Of a stretch of 64,000 nucleotides of DNA, positions 1-14,251 are shown piece after piece. The notes beneath the pieces are model-generated. The model was not told the origin of the DNA and made no database searches. It saw only the letters and a program-made list of their open reading frames with translations. Source of the DNA: Cristatella mucedo (lineage: Eukaryota > Bryozoa > Phylactolaemata > Cristatellidae); the NCBI GenBank assembly GCA_009760855.2, contig WPIO01000031.1:331001-395000 (forward strand), read 5' to 3'. Positions within the stretch are counted from its first letter, which is position 1. Each line of letters opens with the position of its first letter. The translations under genes and the position numbers were made by a program.

Positions 1-1466
<1,466 letters not shown>

Positions 1467-1573
1467 CAGACATGCAGACAGTGATAGAGAATGCCTTGCT
1501 AATCTCGAGATTCAAACCTCTCACTAGACCAATGCAGTGCAGGTATGAGAGACGAGAGTGTAGTTATTGCCCA

Positions 1574-1681
1574 ACAGTGTCTGGACCTGCAGTGCTTAAC
1601 GATGCAACTGCTCTAGATAATAATAAAATATTTATTATCTAGAGCAGCTGCATCGTTAAGCACTGCAGTTCCAGACACTGT
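1574..1681. repeat. near-perfect 108-bp inverted repeat (hairpin)
   Basis: The left arm begins ACAGTGTCTGGA at 1574 and the right arm ends TCCAGACACTGT at 1681. The arms are about 51-54 bp, differ by two mismatches and a 3-base length change, and leave almost no loop (centre near 1627). It is not part of any other repeat recognised in the window. Confidence 0.9.
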
Positions 1682-4600
1682 CGAGCTATACCTCTAGATG
1701 CCTTACGTATCGCAGTACACAAAAACACGTATGCCGGATATTGCAATGGTGGGAAGGAAGTTGTGGTAGTTCGGAGCTGAACCAGTGAGCGGCTCGACGA
1801 AGGTGACACTCCTAGCTGAGCAACCATTTCAAATGAGGGTTGGCTTCGTATTTAAATTTAAAAGTTCATTCAGCTTTCGGCACTGCTCAAAGAAATAAAA
1901 AATGCATACTCAGTACACATAAAATAGAAGATTCAGGTGTACCACTTCTACTTTCAATTCGACAGCACCCAGCTGGCCATGGGTCTTTGTCCAGCCGAAA
2001 GGTTCTCACATTTTACAATGCAGTCGTGTATTCGAGTCCTATTTGCCGGCTGCAACATTAATAAGGCTGCTAAGCCAGCTGATCTTTAATTTTACCCTGC
2101 TAGGCTTTTGCAGACACTGTATACATGTTCGACCTGCTACTTTCTTTCTATGCTGCACAGACAAAAAGGATAGCCCATAGCGTTAAAGAGGTGACATAGC
2201 GACAACACAGCATCACCGTACACCACTCTTTTCTCGAGGGCAGCATTTCTGGCACATTTATCAGAGGCCAGACTGTTTTGAAATACCGCCCAAAGAAATT
2301 CGAGCGTAGCTTGGTCTGCCGAGTTTTAACACCTACTCTTCATAACTACAGGCCTAATATAAATATCCTTTAGTGCTGCAACTTGCTCAAGGCATGCAAG
2401 CAAGCACACCGGCTATTACAATTTTAAAGCTGGAGCCATCAACGTAGTAGCAGCTTAGCTGAATGAAGAGCAGCCTCAAGTCTGCACGATGGGCAGATGC
2501 TATCTAGCAGCATGAGCAGGCTATCTTAAGTGGCCGCATTCATCACGATCGATATACACCTAAGGCTATGGATTCACAGGCAGACAAGGGCATGGTGGCC
2601 AGTCAGACCGAACGCCTAGCCATGTGGCCACGTCTGCCACATGGGCGTGCCTACGTCTGCACGAAATATGCTTTGCTTAGACACAAACCCAGCACAACGG
2701 CACATGTACGTACGAACTCACTCTTGACGTTGGAACATCTGTAGCTGCAGCTACTGCCTATTATAGAGGGCTTTGGCATGTACAAGCTGCTGCTTACTAC
2801 TGACGGCACAGCAGCAGCAGCTGTCCAGCACCATTGAGGGCTGTGGCACACCAGCTCAGCTGATGCTGCCTACCACAAAGGGCTGTAGCACTGTAGCTTC
2901 TCCCTGTCTCTCTCATACCGAACCGATGAAGTGGCAGCTGAAGCAGCAGACATTCCACGAAGTCATACCTTCTATAAGTTTGACTCTTCAGAGGCCTACC
3001 CTAGAGGCTAAGGAGACAAGCACACGACTCTCAGTATAGCTTTAAAGATAGCAAAAATAGTGCAGCAACACCTAAACTGACCAGCCGAGTAGTGAATGAC
3101 CGAGGAGACTGCCGAGGCAAACACATGAGCATAGAGTTCATTGCAATCAAAGAGAGGTCATTCGAACATCTCACACAGACATTCATGCCACCGATGTTGA
3201 TTCTAGCGATTCTAGTTGCAAGCTAGCTTTCATTCGCAGGAAAAATTACCCAGAAGTCGAAATGCGTATCGTGTTACGCACGGTGAAATAAGACTAGCCT
3301 CATCAGCAACCTTAAGTTAGAGGACTGGGCTCGTAATATCACAACAAGATTAGGGAAAGCTGCTGCAGCAGCGGCTACTACCACCGCAGTGCCAGAGTTT
3401 GACATTGCGATGAGCCAGGCAATGTAGTGACGGACAACGGCAGCAGCAGTTCGCGGCCGATCGAATCATGCATGTTCCTGGCAGGGAAGCCACATCAGGG
3501 CAAGCCACATCCAGGAAAGCCACACGAAGATTTAGATAAAGAGGTGGATATAATACGGGCCCGATTAAGATGCTCAGAATTTGTGCAAAAGCCTAGAACT
3601 TTCCAAGATCAAAAAAGCTATGCCCGTGCATTGGAATGGAGAAACTAGCTGGCTTTCAAGCGAGCCGTCATGCCAAATTGGGATGTCTGGCGACTGCACA
3701 CGCTTTTAAACTACAAAAACGCTCGTTAGCACATGGCGAGCACGAAAGACGTAGCATGTGTTCAAAGACGTAGTACTTTTCATCCAGGCGCCGTTATTTC
3801 CTACGCCATCGAATACTTAGAACGGCTCGACGTGCCCGGATACACACCCGGTGGGTGTCTGCACCAGCCCAACCGCTTCATAGAATAGAGCAGCTGTGTA
3901 ACGAGCCAGTTCAAACCTATCTGTTCAAACAAAACTTCGGGCATTTTGTCGCATTTTTCAAAAATTTCTGCAGCCGAAATGTCCATGACTAGAGCAGGTG
4001 CAACTGCAGCCAGAAAGTCGTCACAATAATCGGTCCAGAGCCGGCAAAAGATTTTCAAGATAAAGACAATAAAAGGTCAATCATAATGCCTCAATAAAGA
4101 ATACAATTTAAAATTGAAGAACTGGTTTCGAGCAAGGGCGCTAGATTGCGAGCGGCAACGAGTTGCAGCAGCTGCTCAGAGAGTTCGACACAGCTTCTTT
4201 ACGACGGCAAGGCAACGCTGGCGGTCGAAATATTTAGACCACCATTTGCGATATAACACTTACTAACAGACGGTCACTATTGCCGCCGCGATCACACTGC
4301 AAGGCAGCAGCGGCGACCTAGTTTCAGCACACGCGACAGGCTGCTAAATTGGCTGGCCACCGCGACTAGCAGATACCAGCGACTTCCGGTCGCCGGTTGA
4401 GCTGTGTGGACTTGCCGTGCGACAAAACGCCTGGGTTAATATAAGTTTTACCTCTGTTCAGTAGAAAACTACGTGAGAAAGTTCTGCGAATGCTTTGAAT
4501 TTTTTTCTAGATCACTGGCGACAATATGGTACGCTGTAAGTCCGGTAGGTGCAACCGGCAACGATGAACACTACGGATAGCCAGCACTTCCGTGTACTGG

Positions 4601-5167
4601 TGGGTGGGGGCGTGACTTGTTGGATCGCCCTATGGTTACTGAGTGCGCGCTATACGGCACGGTTTGCTGCAGCTAGGAAGAGGCAACTTTGTGGGCGGAC
4701 GGATTGCCTTTCCGTGAGAAATGTTTAAAGATATAGTGCTAGATTGATACTGAAAAGGTGACATTGATGGGCACTATTACATGGAAAATTGTTTTCGGAC
4801 TCCGGAAAAGGCAACTAGAATACCGAATAAATCCTGAGCAAGATCCCGAACAAAGCAAGACTGAGCCAACAGACAAGGTCGTATAGTTGGCCAAGATTTA
4901 TTGGCTGAGGAGGAAAATATGTTCTTTCAAAGTCAATATAGAGGAGCCTGCGAAGAAAGATTTGTGACCCGATCGATGCAGCAGCAACAGTATTACAGCC
5001 ACCCAAGTTAGACTGTTTACTCTGGTACCTGGGGCGCTGCTCATGGCACCTAGGCTCCCAGCGAGGTCGTATACAATCTGCTGCGTAGGCGCGTGAGTAG
5101 ACTCTCCGCTCTGAAATTATATAATTATGCCACCAGTATAAACTGTGAGCTTTTTCGGGCGGCTGTT
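1682..5167. other. intergenic, no gene recognised
   Basis: No family recognised. The stretch has CAG/CTG-rich patches (2780-2830, 3360-3390) and one biased small ORF, listed separately. Nothing else could be supported. Confidence 0.45.
3472..3648 (+). CDS. small unrecognised ORF with GKPH repeat
   Basis: The first in-frame ATG at 3472 gives 58 residues. The N-terminal part has three GKPH units; the rest is charged (DLDKEVDIIRARLR) and looks more protein-like than neighbouring random frames. No family is recognised. It could be a terminal exon, a mobile-element fragment or chance. There is no supporting splice site or homologous copy in the window. Confidence 0.15.
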   Translation: MFLAGKPHQGKPHPGKPHEDLDKEVDIIRARLRCSEFVQKPRTFQDQKSYARALEWRN

Positions 5168-6905
5168 GCTCTGTCTTGGGCGAGCTCTGCGATGTTTATA
5201 TCATTAACATGTCGTTAGCCTCAGGTCGTGTCCCAGCACCTCTCAAAGAAGCTGTAGTCAGGCCACTACTCAAGAAGGCAACACTAAACCAAGAGAACTT
5301 TAGTAACTACCGCACAGTCTCTCTTCTTCCATTCCTATCAAAGACACTGGAACGAGTCGTGACTGACCAGCTGAACTCGTATATTGAAACTTCAAACCTT
5401 GCTAGTAAGTTCTAGTTTGGTTTTAGAGCTGATCACTCCACAGAGTCAGCATTGCTCAGGGTGTACAACGACCTACTTAAGAATGCGGACATAGGTAGAG
5501 TATCTCTGCTTGTTTTGTTTGATCTTGCTGCAGCTTTTGATACTATCGATCAGCAAGTCCTTCCTCAGCGCCTCTCATCTCGCCTGGGCATTATTGGCAC
5601 TGCATTGCTATAGTTCAGGCCCTATCTCAATCGGAGACTCCAGAGTATTGATGTGAATGGACACAGATCATCCGAGGAACCTATTGAGATATGGGTTACC
5701 TCAGGGCTCCGTGCTAGGTCCTGTTCTTTTCGCGGTTTATACTCTTCCCGTTGCCGATATGATTATCAAGCACAATCTAGGCATTCACTTCTACACAGAT
5801 GACACTCAACTGTACCTTTGCTTTGATCTCTCTCAGCCCTCCAGCACTTCGAATTCTCTCAACTGCCTTACTCCATATATTGATGACATCCGGACATGGA
5901 TTGCAGCAAACTTTCTTAAGCTGAATGGTGATCAAACCAACTTACTAATTACGGGCAAACCAGGTGGGATTTAGAAATTGGAGATATTAGTGCTCACAAT
6001 CAGCTCTGCCAGTATATCTCCTGTTGAATCAGCACGAAATCTAGGTGTCATGATCCAAAGTGACCTTTCGTTAGACGACCACATCAGCTCCACAAGCAAG
6101 TCTACCTATTTCAGGCCATAACATTGCTAAAATTCGGGCTTGTTTAGACAGGGGTACCACATCTAAGTTGGTCCATGCATTTGTGACATACCGTCTTGAC
6201 TTCTGTACCTCACTTTTTGCTGGTCTACCGGCCTGTACAATCAGGTACTCACAGCTGGCGGAAAACTCTCAGCTAGGCTTGTCTGTCGTGAGCGTTGCAG
6301 TTGCCACATCACACCACTTCTCGCCGACCTGCACTGGCTACCAGTCAAGCAACGCACGACTTCAAGGTTTTGTCACTCACTCATAGGTCCCTTCATTCTT
6401 TGGCTCTCCAGCTTACTTATTAGATCAACTGCCCCATCAGGCTAAGCATCGTACGACATGCTTTTCGGAATCTAACTGTTTACCTATACCTCGTACAAAC
6501 CTTAAATCCTTCGGAGATCGCACCTTTAGTCTGTATGCACCCAAAGCCTGGAACTCACTCCCTACTTCCCTCACGACATCCCCTGACTTGACCACATTTA
6601 AAAATAAATTAAAAACACACCTATTTGTCACAGCATTTAGTGGATCTCTGTGATTCATTTTTTATGTACTTATGCGCACTGACACTGTGCATGCTGCCAC
6701 TAATCACACTTGTAATGTAATGTATCTCCGTCAGTAACTTGCATGCTGACCCTGTGCATTTCACCCGTAACCAAGTTATTCTTGTTGTTTATCGAGTATG
6801 CTACCACTAACCATTCGATCGTGTTTCCTTTGCAGCAAATCTAAAGTGCCTAGAAAGAGATTGAGTTCTCTGGAGGCGCTTTATCAAGTGTGTTATTATA
6901 TGTGT
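5168..6905 (+). mobile_element. LINE-A, longest copy (broken ORF2 reverse transcriptase plus 3' tail)
   Basis: L2/CR1-type non-LTR retrotransposon fragment, 5' truncated. Reverse transcriptase blocks follow in order across several frames: [20 protein letters not shown] (5240s on), FDLAAAFDTID (5520s), [13 protein letters not shown] (5690s), [10 protein letters not shown] (5780s) and the C-terminal SPVESARNLGVM region. The active-site YADD reads YTDD. Stops (for example after 5412) and frameshifts break the frame, so it is not functional. The 3' end carries the family tail, with GTGCCTAGAAAGAGATTGAG and a final GGCGCTTTATCAAGTGTGTTATT. RT activity would copy element RNA at a nicked target; here only the fossil remains. 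Confidence 0.9.
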
Positions 6906-7290
6906 ATGTCAAATAGAGCAGGTCGATCATGGTCTGTTAACATTGGCAGTAGCTGTATGCCGTATTGGTGCGACTCGAGCCACTTAGCCGTGAGTTTTTT
7001 TTTACAGAATTTGGGGAACCAGTGTACAATTTGTAGCTTACTGTTCACTGAGTCTGATAGCTTACCCATGAGCAGTGATGGCGTCCTATCTGTCAGAGTG
7101 GCTGGTAGCTGTCCGAGCTGCCCTAGTTAATAATGAAAAGGATTTTATATACGGTAATAGTAGAACTAAATCTCTGTCCACGTGCTCTACTTCTACTGGT
7201 AAGGAAGCCTGTCAATTGATTACTCATAACGTGAACATTTTCAACACCCATAAGCGTACAAAGGAGTATTAACACCGATGGTATCAATGA
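6906..7290. other. no gene recognised
   Basis: Short open frames only, none with a domain or splice support. The stretch lies between two oppositely oriented LINE-A fragments. Confidence 0.4.
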
Positions 7291-7294
7291 TGTG

Positions 7295-7960
7295 AGAAAA
7301 AAGTGGCTTGTAGGCTTTTTAAACGTCAATGCAGGGAATGTCATGACATCTATCGCTAGCGATTTCCAGGCTTTGGGAGCATGCAAACAAAAATGTCATA
7401 AATGTCTTGAAAGGATTTGAATTCAAGGTGCAGCTAAACGACTTGAATCAGAAGAGCAGGTGTTATGATGCCCAACCTGACCGGGAAATTGTTTGGATTC
7501 CGAGACCGGAGCAACCGAATAAAGGGACCCAAAATTGAGTGACAAAACCTGCAAGTCAATATCCTGCTTAACGGGGGGGGGGGGGGGGAGGAGGCAATGT
7601 AGGTCGTCGAGAAGTGCTTAACATTGTAACTGCACTCCTGCAGAATCCTGTACCTACTGTGAGCATCTCAGATCAAATAACCTGCGAATGGTGAGTTGCA
7701 ACAGGCAAGATTATATGTCACAAATATGTGGATTAGCTTCGCAGAGGTATCCTTGTCTAAGTAGGCCCTAATCCAGGTTGCCCTCTGACACCTAGGCTTT
7801 GAAGTCTCCAGCCGAGATAGGACTAAGCCACTGCAGTGCAGTGCCAGTGATGCCCTGACAAGATAATAATCACTTAAGAAAAGCTTGTTGATACATGCCA
7901 TCAAATTCGGCCGAGAGATCTAGCGGAATTTACGCGAGCTAGCATTCCTGAGAAGGTCGA
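7295..7960 (-). mobile_element. LINE-A fragment, rearranged
   Basis: On the minus strand, 7295-7765 resembles the ORF2 C-terminal part (AYLDKDTSAKLIHIFVTYNL, then the A-P-K-A-W-K-S-L block). 7790-7960 resembles an upstream RT segment that also occurs at 15905. The pieces are decayed, and a G run interrupts near 7567-7590. Confidence 0.65.
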
Positions 7961-10565
7961 TATACAGTGTTGATCCTGTGTAATGATTAGCTTCAAGACT
8001 TGACTCTAAGTTTCTAGCTAGATTTTTTGGCATAACAGTTTGTCTGCCTCGCCTCCACTCGTTCGCCTCTATACAATAGGCCAAATCATAAGAGCAACTG
8101 GGCAGAAGTTCCTGAAGTTCTCCTTGTCTAGCTACGACTTCGTAATGAGTGGCCTAACAACAGCCTTTTTGAAGTATGCACGGACTAGACCTGAGGCTTA
8201 GGGCATATTTGTCATATTAGTTATTTAAAGCAGCATCGAATCTCGTGCATCAGAGAAGAAATAAAGTATATTTTAGTTGATTGAACAGTCTCCTTTATAT
8301 AGCAACAGAAGAGCCATAGTGGCTCACACCCACCTGCAGCGAGCAGTAGAGAATTGCCTTCTTACCTGCTGCAGTAGTTGAGTACTGTAGCTATGGAGCA
8401 TAGAAGGCTCGTAGTCTTCTTAGAGTGGAAGATGAATCTATAGATGAGATCAGTAGTGGCAGGTTTGCAGGTAGACACTGAATCGAAGGGGTGGGATGAT
8501 ATTTTTTTGGAGATAGCATCAATGTAAAGGGACCAGATTTTGTGATTCACTGATAATTGCTGATAATGAAGTTGACACAAACTGCAGGCTGGATGAGACC
8601 TGCGTAAGGTCGGATGTATAGAAGTTTACATCATACGATCACGTTAAAGTAACCCAGTGTTAGCAATTAACGATTTTGTGAACACAGAATCAACACTAGA
8701 TCATAAAAAGCTTAAATAGAGCAAGACTTGGTACATGGGGCGATGCATTGCTTCCACCATTGGCAGCTTGCTGTCGGAGGGACTCAACCCTAGAGCCGTG
8801 AAAGATGCTTCGAAGGAAGTGCAAATGCTTTAAATCAATAGGAACAAGCAACAATAGTTAAGCTACAAAGTTGTAAGAGCTCGATCTATGAGCAAGGGAG
8901 AGGCCTGTACTGGTGGCTTTGGATATGGCCCAGTAGTCGATTTCAACCAGGTCTCTGTCACAAGAAACAGTTCAAGAGCAGCATTTCCATCTTTTCTTGT
9001 TTCCATGGCAGTATGTTGTGACAGGCATTGAAACGAATCTCGTCTTCTTTCTGCTGCTATTGCTCTCCAGTTAACTAAGAAGGAATTGTTATCGAAGTGG
9101 TCATTTTTAACTGTGGATGCTGCACAGTTTGGCCGGCAGGCAGACCATGATACCCATTCTTTTAATCGATCACCACTGTCGCTGCTTGCTCTTTAGCCTG
9201 CCTCAGTTGCAGCCAGGCTCCTCATATCTCCTCATTTGACCACTCCAGCTGGTCTTGAGGCTAGGTTTCCTGAAATTTAGCTCAGCAGCAGTGGCTGCGT
9301 GATAAATGACAGCCAGCTCAAGGTTATTGAAAGAGCTGTCGATATCCAGTTCATTTTTTGCATGCAGGTTATTACACTCCAATCTGGATGCAGTGTTTGT
9401 GAGGTTTTTTTTGGTTGCCCAGGGCTCCTGCCCAGGGATAGGTCTCTTGTGCTCGGTTTGTTGTCTGTATGGATCCTGACCGGCTGAGCACGAAACTCAC
9501 CAGAACGGAAATTCTAGGTAATATCTAGTCAGAAGGTGGTGTTAAATGCTGGTCCTAAAATGAGATACTGATATGCAGGCAGTGGCAAAGTAAGGATTTT
9601 CATCTCGGGCAAGATTCACAAATTGTCATCTAGGTAGGGCAGGACCCGCAATTAAATGAACAATTACAGAGCAAAATCATAGTGTTTATTCGTCACGAAC
9701 TCGGCAGTTGCTCATCGAGTGGAATTATTAATAATTTGTCATTGGTGCCAGTCGGGATCATAGGAATAGGGGGCGGCCCAGGTATTTACTGCCCGCTGTT
9801 GGGGGGGGGGTCAAATGCCTCCTGCCACCCTCTGGCACATCCACTGTGTGCAGGGCTGCCAGTGCCAGCAAAGCATTGGCACCGCGATCAGTAAGCAAGG
9901 CGCTTTGCAGACATTCTTTATTGATCTGGTAAGGAGGCCTGATGCCTTCTTAGTGCCAGCGTAGTCACATCAGCAAAGGTTGCTGGCATCGATGAGACTT
10001 GGCAGTGTGAGTATGTACGCATGTGGCTTATCATTAGTGCTTGGCATGTCTTTACCAGCTGTACGACATCTTACTACTCTGCAGATGCCCTGATATGGAC
10101 ATTGTTGAAGCAATATCCACGTGTCTGCACCCAATCTTTCTGGCAGCAGTTTGTGCATAGGTATTCGTAGGAGGGATTGTGGGGTGTCGGGCTTGACGGT
10201 GGAACTCCACCAGCCATCGTCGAGGTTCGACCCATGGTCAAAATTCTTGGTAGTCATCCGGTTTTTAGCACACTATAGATCATTAATCAATCCTTTTCAA
10301 TTATAAATGTAGTGACTCACAGCCTGGTCTTCTGATCTGGATGCCCTCGAAATTGCTAATGTATTTAAGAGATTACCTGATAAGATGCTGCAAAAGTTTA
10401 GGGCTTCCGCTTGCAAGGTTTGAAGTTGGTTTGATCGTGCTTCCCTGAAGCCGCGCGACTTCTGATGCACTTCTTCTACCGGCACTTTTTGTTAGGCGAT
10501 TGTGTCAAATCACTGCTCACTGCTTATACGCTCCATTTAGAGGTTCCAATTCGATGATGCTGTGT
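7961..10565. other. intergenic, no gene recognised
   Basis: Contains a short SINE1 3' piece at 8274-8338 (minus) and a G run near 9800. Other open frames are short and unsupported. Confidence 0.45.
8274..8338 (-). mobile_element. SINE1 3' fragment
   Basis: Reads as the complement of the SINE1 3' end: gaacagtctcctttatatag, followed by cagaagagcc. Only the 3' third is present. Confidence 0.6.
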
Positions 10566-10571
10566 GCTCTG

Positions 10572-11300
10572 AGATGATAGGCAATGCTCGGGCTTGTTTA
10601 GACAGGGATACCATATATAAATTGGTCCATGCATTTGTGACATCCAATCTTGGCTTCTGTAACTCACTGCATGCTGGTCTTCCGGCCTGTGCAATCAGGC
10701 ACTTACAGCTGGTGTAAAACTCTGCAGCTAAGCTTGTCTGTCGTGAGCATCGCAGTAGCCACATTGCACCTCTTCTTCTGACCTGTACTGGTTCTCAGTC
10801 AAGCTCACTTTTAGGTCTCTTTATTCTTTGGCTCCGACCTACCTATCAGATCTATTCCCCCACCAGGGTAAGCTTAGTATCACCTACTTTTCTGAATCAA
10901 ATTGTTTGCCTACGCCTACCACAAACCTCAAAACCTTTGGAGGCCGTGCCTTTAGTTTGTACGCTCGCAAAGCTTGGAACTCACTTCCGACTGGCATCAC
11001 GACATCCCCTGACTCGACCATATTTAAAAAGAAGCTAAAAACGCATGTATTTGTCACAGCATTTGTCCTTTGTGTGCTTATGTGTGCTGACACTGTGCAT
11101 GCTGCCACTAACCATATTTGCATGCTGACCCTGTGCATGACACCTCTCTAACCATGTCATGCTTGTTGTCATTGAGCATGCGACCACTAGCCATTCGATC
11201 ATGATTCCTTTGCTGCAAATGTGAAGCGCCTAGAAAGAGATTGAGTTCTCTGGGGGCGCTAATACTAATTTCTCATTATTGTTATTATAATAATAATTAT
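10572..11300 (+). mobile_element. LINE-A 3' fragment upstream of gene A
   Basis: Starts with the C-terminal ORF2 block (GCTCGGGCTTGTTTAGACAG) and runs through the ARKAWNSLPTG region to the 3' tail, with GCGCCTAGAAAGAGATTGAG at about 11227 followed by an ATT-rich end. It ends about 220 bp before the first ATG of gene A and has the same orientation. Confidence 0.85.
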
Positions 11301-11519
11301 TAATATAGTACATCCGAAGTCTATGGCTGTCTTAGTCTTGTACCAGCGAATCGTGTCGTGCCGGTCTCTTTAAGATAGATTGCACCTTCTTATCACCAGG
11401 GCTTACACAAGAGGAGAGGGATAGGGTTCTCCTTTCTGCTTGCCATTTGCCAAAAGTTGATGCGTCGTTGCTAACTAGCATCGTTATTATGTTTTCACAG
11501 ATCTTGCCTCGTCGCGTAC

Positions 11520-11981
11520 ATGTGTGTCTGCGTCGTTCTTCTCCGACAACTCTGGCAGCTGACTGAGCGCCGGCCGATCTCTGAAGTGGAGTCTGCTCTT
11601 AGAGCAGCTCCACCCGATTGCCGGCAGCTCGGCGCCGGCGTCGGTGGCACCGACGAGGAGCTCCGGAGCATGCCGGAAGTGGCCTGCGATTACTCGGCCG
11701 GTGGAGGCAGCCTGATCTTGCCCAGCAATGGCCGGCCAGGCGTGCCCGCCCACGATCGCCAGCCAGCGCCGGCCCATGGAGCCAGTCGTGAGTCTGCGGC
11801 TGTCACTCACAGCGTTGTCGGCTTCATGTCGGCAGTAAGCTCTGCAGACACCGACTCCGCTCTCAACGACGCCGGCCGCTGTCGGTCTGTGTCGAAGGCT
11901 CCTGGAGCCTTGCCAACCCTGAGGGACTACTTGCAGCTGCAGCATCCCGCCGGCAAGCCCCGAGGCTTCATTTACCTACTG
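11520..11981 (+). CDS. gene A exon 1
   Basis: 154 codons, ending KPRGFIYLL before the donor G|GTAAGA, phase 0. It encodes the membrane anchor and stem. The hydrophobic run is short from this ATG; the frame is open upstream to 11475 and reads SCLVAY before the Met, so an upstream exon joined at the TTTTCACAG acceptor (11500) would give a longer anchor. Confidence 0.75.
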
Positions 11982-14218
11982 GTAAGAAAAGGAGTGCAGA
12001 AGGAATGCTGCTACGCTACCAAACCCCTTGCCTGCTGGCTTCTGCATGGGCCGTGGGCATGCCACCACTGATGCTGCTGCTGTAGCTTTTGAGTGAGCTG
12101 CTACTGTAGCCGATGCGGTCCCGATTTGGTCACGTGATGCCCACATGCCCTTCCCTCCACTGCTGCCTCGTGCTGGGTGTGGAGTGTGGTCTGCAGATGA
12201 TGTTGCTAAGCTGTTGGGATGCTAGCTTTGTGCGACGAATGCCGCATTGGGCTCACTTTGCGACATTGGCAAGATGGTGCTCAAATCGTTCTTTCATGCT
12301 CTCTGCTACGTTATTGCCACCAAGCTTTGTGGTATTGCCTTTTGAAGCAGCCTGTCTTGTGTAGTCCTGTTTTTCTTTAGCGTGTACCTCAACGTGACTC
12401 ACTTGAGCGGCAGCTTTGTAGCTCGTCGTTGCTGTCGTGCTGGCGAGGGCTAGGAATGCACGGATCTGCAGCTGCCACGTAGCAGCTGCTGCTTTGCCTT
12501 CGGCACGGCCGAGGGGGTGGGTGGGTGGGAGGCTAGCCGCTGCTTCTCCCGTAACTTGAATTGTGCCGAATTCGACGACACTTACTGGCTGAGCGTACGA
12601 TGCCAGCATGCGCAAATGCCGCTCGCTGTGCACGGTCTCGTGCGCAGGTCGAGTTGCAGCGCTCCTCGATGCTGGCGACGGCTCTTCAGAGCCTCCACAC
12701 CTACTACAATGAGCAGTATCAGTATCCGGTGGTCATTTTCTCCGAGGATCCTCGTAAGTGTGCCGTCGTTGCTGCCGTTGCGCTAAGCAGACGACCGACC
12801 TACCGGGCGCCTCCGTCGTCTGCTTCGTCTGCGCGACCCAAATTACTGCCAAACCGTTCGAGTGCTTTAAGTGGTGGCTTGCCAGTAGGGGTGGCTGGCC
12901 AGTGGCAGCTTGCAGTCCGCTCATTTCTTCCGGCGCTGGCGTCGGCTCACCGGAACGTTCGTTGGGGTGGCTCGCTTGTCCGGTGCAATCCCTACTTCCG
13001 GTGTGCACGAGGAACCAAGGATAGGTAGTAGCCACTCGCTCGACTGGCCGGCGGCTCTGCCAGGCCGATCGGGCTACTCACTAGGGGTAGTGTCACCCCG
13101 GCTGGTCATCAGCTGCCGAGCCTCGTTGTCGCCAGGCCAGCCTGGCCCTCCCCCTCCCTGCTAGATGGTGTGTTGGCCACACGAGGCACTTCGACTGGTC
13201 ATACCTTCGAGGTTAGGCTTGCCCGAGTAAAGGGCAGCTGAATGAGCAGGCTCGATGACTTGTAACTAATGGCAGGACAGCCATTGCGGTTGTCTCAATG
13301 CTTTCAGCAGCCAGTGAAGAATTGCCTCCTGTGCGATTCGAAGTTTGTATCATGGAGCTTGCGAGCATGTTACTGTGAACTAGGACCCAAGGCGTTTTGA
13401 GGGGCGCTCCTCCCTCTCTGAGAATGTCTCCATCAGTCGTGCATGGGTAGGAATTTTCCCTGCTTCTTATGTGGTTATTGCTCTCCCCTTGCCTGACCAC
13501 GACCCTTATAATAATAATAATAATAATTACAATAATAATGCACTTGATAAAGCGCCCTTGGCTGCATTCACAACCTTGCAGATACGACCTATCGACGGTA
13601 CCTTCGGGGCTACATTTTCTACGTTCCCTGCTTGGTTTTACTGAATTCTGGAGCATTCTCGACATCCGCTGTTTGCTTGGGCTTGCTTGCGCTCTGCAGC
13701 ACCGCGAGTCTCTGCGCCAGCGAGTCTCCTCGTGCTTGCACTTCGACTGTTCGCTCTTGGCTCTCTCCCTGCCGGTCGAGCGATCGCACTGCATCTTTTG
13801 ATTGATGTGCTCGCTATTGACCTGACTTGTTTTGCTGTACACATGGGTTGCTTTTATGCTTCAGAACCAAGGCTTGCTATTATCGTTGATAAGCCGAACT
13901 TATGAGTGTGCTTTTGTCATATTAGGCTCACTAGTGCAATGTTGCTTTAGTAGTGGTATTGGTAGCATGAGAAGGAATGAGAGTAGTCGTAGTACTAATA
14001 GCAGTAGTATTGTTTCAATAAGTAATGTTTCCATAGTTTCAGTAGTCATAGCAATAGTGGTGTATTGATGAGTGCAGCACTGTGCACTCAGTCTCTAGTT
14101 GACAGTCATACGGCTACATGTGTAATTGTATCGAGTCTCAACTAGCTCCTGTCACGAGTCTCGAAAAATAACCGTTCTGACGAGAGAGAAAGAGAGACAG
14201 ACGAACAGACAGACAGAC

Positions 14219-14251
<33 letters not shown>

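Noticed and set aside
11487-11945. 152-residue minus-strand frame opposite gene A exon 1
   Set aside because: It is the antisense shadow of a GC-rich exon whose plus-strand reading has homologous support from gene B.
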